From assembly GCF_040717455.1 (NCBI RefSeq), contig NZ_JBFEFH010000006.1, positions 1-64,000 of the forward strand: a stretch of 64,000 bases of DNA, in the 5' to 3' direction. Position numbers and translations under genes: made by a program. This DNA is from Tautonia sp040717455. Its GTDB lineage: Bacteria; Planctomycetota; Planctomycetia; Isosphaerales; Isosphaeraceae. Under the pieces are notes generated by a model. That model saw only the letters and a list, made by a program, of their open reading frames with translations, was not told the origin of the DNA and did not search any database. Of this stretch, positions 63,434 through 64,000 are shown in pieces (position 1 is the first letter of the stretch; each line of letters starts with the position of its first letter).

Positions 63434-63910
63434 TTGAATCGCTTCTTGCTATCGTTTCGGGCCTTCTGGGACGTGCTCACCGATCGGGAGCGGGCCGATC
63501 GGGTCGCGCTCGCGTTGGAGCCGCCGACGGCCGCGGGCCCCGATCTCCGCATCCTCGCCCTGCTGCAGCGCGACGGCCGCCTGATCGACTTCCTCCAGGA
63601 AGATCTGGAAGGCTTCCCGGACGATCAGATCGGCGCGGCCGTGCGCGACATCCATCGCGGCTGCCGCAAGGCGCTGGCCGAGTACCTGGACATCCAGCCG
63701 GTGCTGGCCAGGGAGGAAGGGGACTCGTTGTCGGTCGATGCCGAGTTCGACCCGGCCGCGATCCGGCTGCTCGGCAACGTCTCGGGGAACCCGCCGTACC
63801 AGGGGACGTTGAAGCACCACGGCTGGCGGGTGACGGCCGCCCGGCTGCCGAACATCCCCGCGGCCCGGGATGAATCAACCGTGCTTGCGCCCGCAGAAAT
63901 CGAAGTGTAA
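63434..63910 (+). CDS. DUF2760 domain-containing protein
   Basis: 158 aa from a TTG start with a good ribosome site. The body matches DUF2760: LRILALLQRDGRLIDFLQEDLEGF, DDQIGAAVRDIHRGCRKALAEYL, FDPAAIRLLGNVSGNPPYQGTLKHHGWRV. In other bacteria this gene commonly precedes genes of an Hsp70/DnaK-like protein. The next start codon here (63986) encodes MSRYV, which fits the same arrangement. Role of the domain unknown; probably chaperone-related. Confidence 0.87.
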   Translation: MNRFLLSFRAFWDVLTDRERADRVALALEPPTAAGPDLRILALLQRDGRLIDFLQEDLEGFPDDQIGAAVRDIHRGCRKALAEYLDIQPVLAREEGDSLSVDAEFDPAAIRLLGNVSGNPPYQGTLKHHGWRVTAARLPNIPAARDESTVLAPAEIEV

Positions 63911-63985
63911 ACGCCCTGTTGAGGTCACGAGTCGACCGGGCCGATCGAGCCGCCCGGTCCCCCGAGCTCGCCTGGAACGATCTCC

Positions 63986-64000
63986 ATGTCCCGATACGTC
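63986..64000 (+). CDS. Start of a gene running off the window, possibly Hsp70 family
   Basis: Only five codons (MSRYV) are visible, 75 bp after the DUF2760 gene. Many Hsp70-like proteins paired with DUF2760 start in this way (MSRYVVGIDLG). The call rests on context and a five-residue match, so it is tentative. Confidence 0.4.

Overview
The window looks like a chromosomal segment of a planctomycete, most likely from the Isosphaeraceae (Tautonia/Singulisphaera-type). The DNA is very GC-rich throughout. Lineage-typical features include a secreted protein with an N-terminal LESLETRQLLS motif, a Pirellula-type haem-binding domain, several secreted sulfatase/phosphatase-superfamily enzymes, a DUF1573 protein, a DUF2760 gene followed by what looks like the first codons of an Hsp70-family gene, and many long spurious antisense open frames. 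I see no phage, integrase, IS element, CRISPR array or replication origin. One RNA gene is visible, a tRNA-Leu(GAG). The species assignment is inference.

Layout: 0-15 kb is rich in exported hydrolases. A minus-strand run encodes an SGNH/alpha-beta hydrolase fusion, a penicillin-acylase-type Ntn hydrolase, a glycerophosphodiester phosphodiesterase and a PIG-L deacetylase, with an exported nitrilase-fold amidase further downstream. It is followed by an isochorismatase-ThuA fusion, a glucose/sorbosone dehydrogenase fused to a two-haem domain, and a second exported nitrilase-fold protein. 14.6-19.7 kb holds an alkaline-phosphatase-superfamily cluster: an apparently active phosphodiesterase, a translationally coupled degenerate paralogue, a 51-residue membrane protein, and a divergent multi-pass sulfatase-like enzyme with Thr in place of the usual Cys. 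19.8-29.1 kb holds tRNA-Leu, a secreted HEYGH metallopeptidase, a canonical sulfatase, an exported Gfo/Idh/MocA-type protein, a DUF1573 protein, a glycosyltransferase and a NupG-type transporter.

28.6-34 kb is the most irregular part. It has a hypothetical gene broken by one in-frame TAA, a short upstream element shared with another hypothetical gene 25 kb away, perfect direct and inverted repeats, and a 26-bp inverted repeat in front of ispH. 31-45 kb is mostly housekeeping and envelope genes: DUF4097, ispH, a phosphoesterase, a PNPOx-like protein, an LRR protein, endonuclease III, a haem protein and a TPR protein. It ends with an arabinose-5-phosphate isomerase (KdsD) gene followed by a roughly 1,190-residue LptC/OstA-like protein, which points to lipopolysaccharide synthesis and export.

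44-59 kb is a long minus-strand series: LacD-type aldolase, CAP protein, YpfJ metallopeptidase, SWIM protein, Maf, a beta-rich unknown, a Uma2-like protein, carB, a DUF433-like protein, an orphan DNA methyltransferase, a B12-binding protein, a membrane protein and a small unknown. 59.5-64 kb carries fabH, the LESLETRQLLS protein, a lipoprotein and DUF2760.
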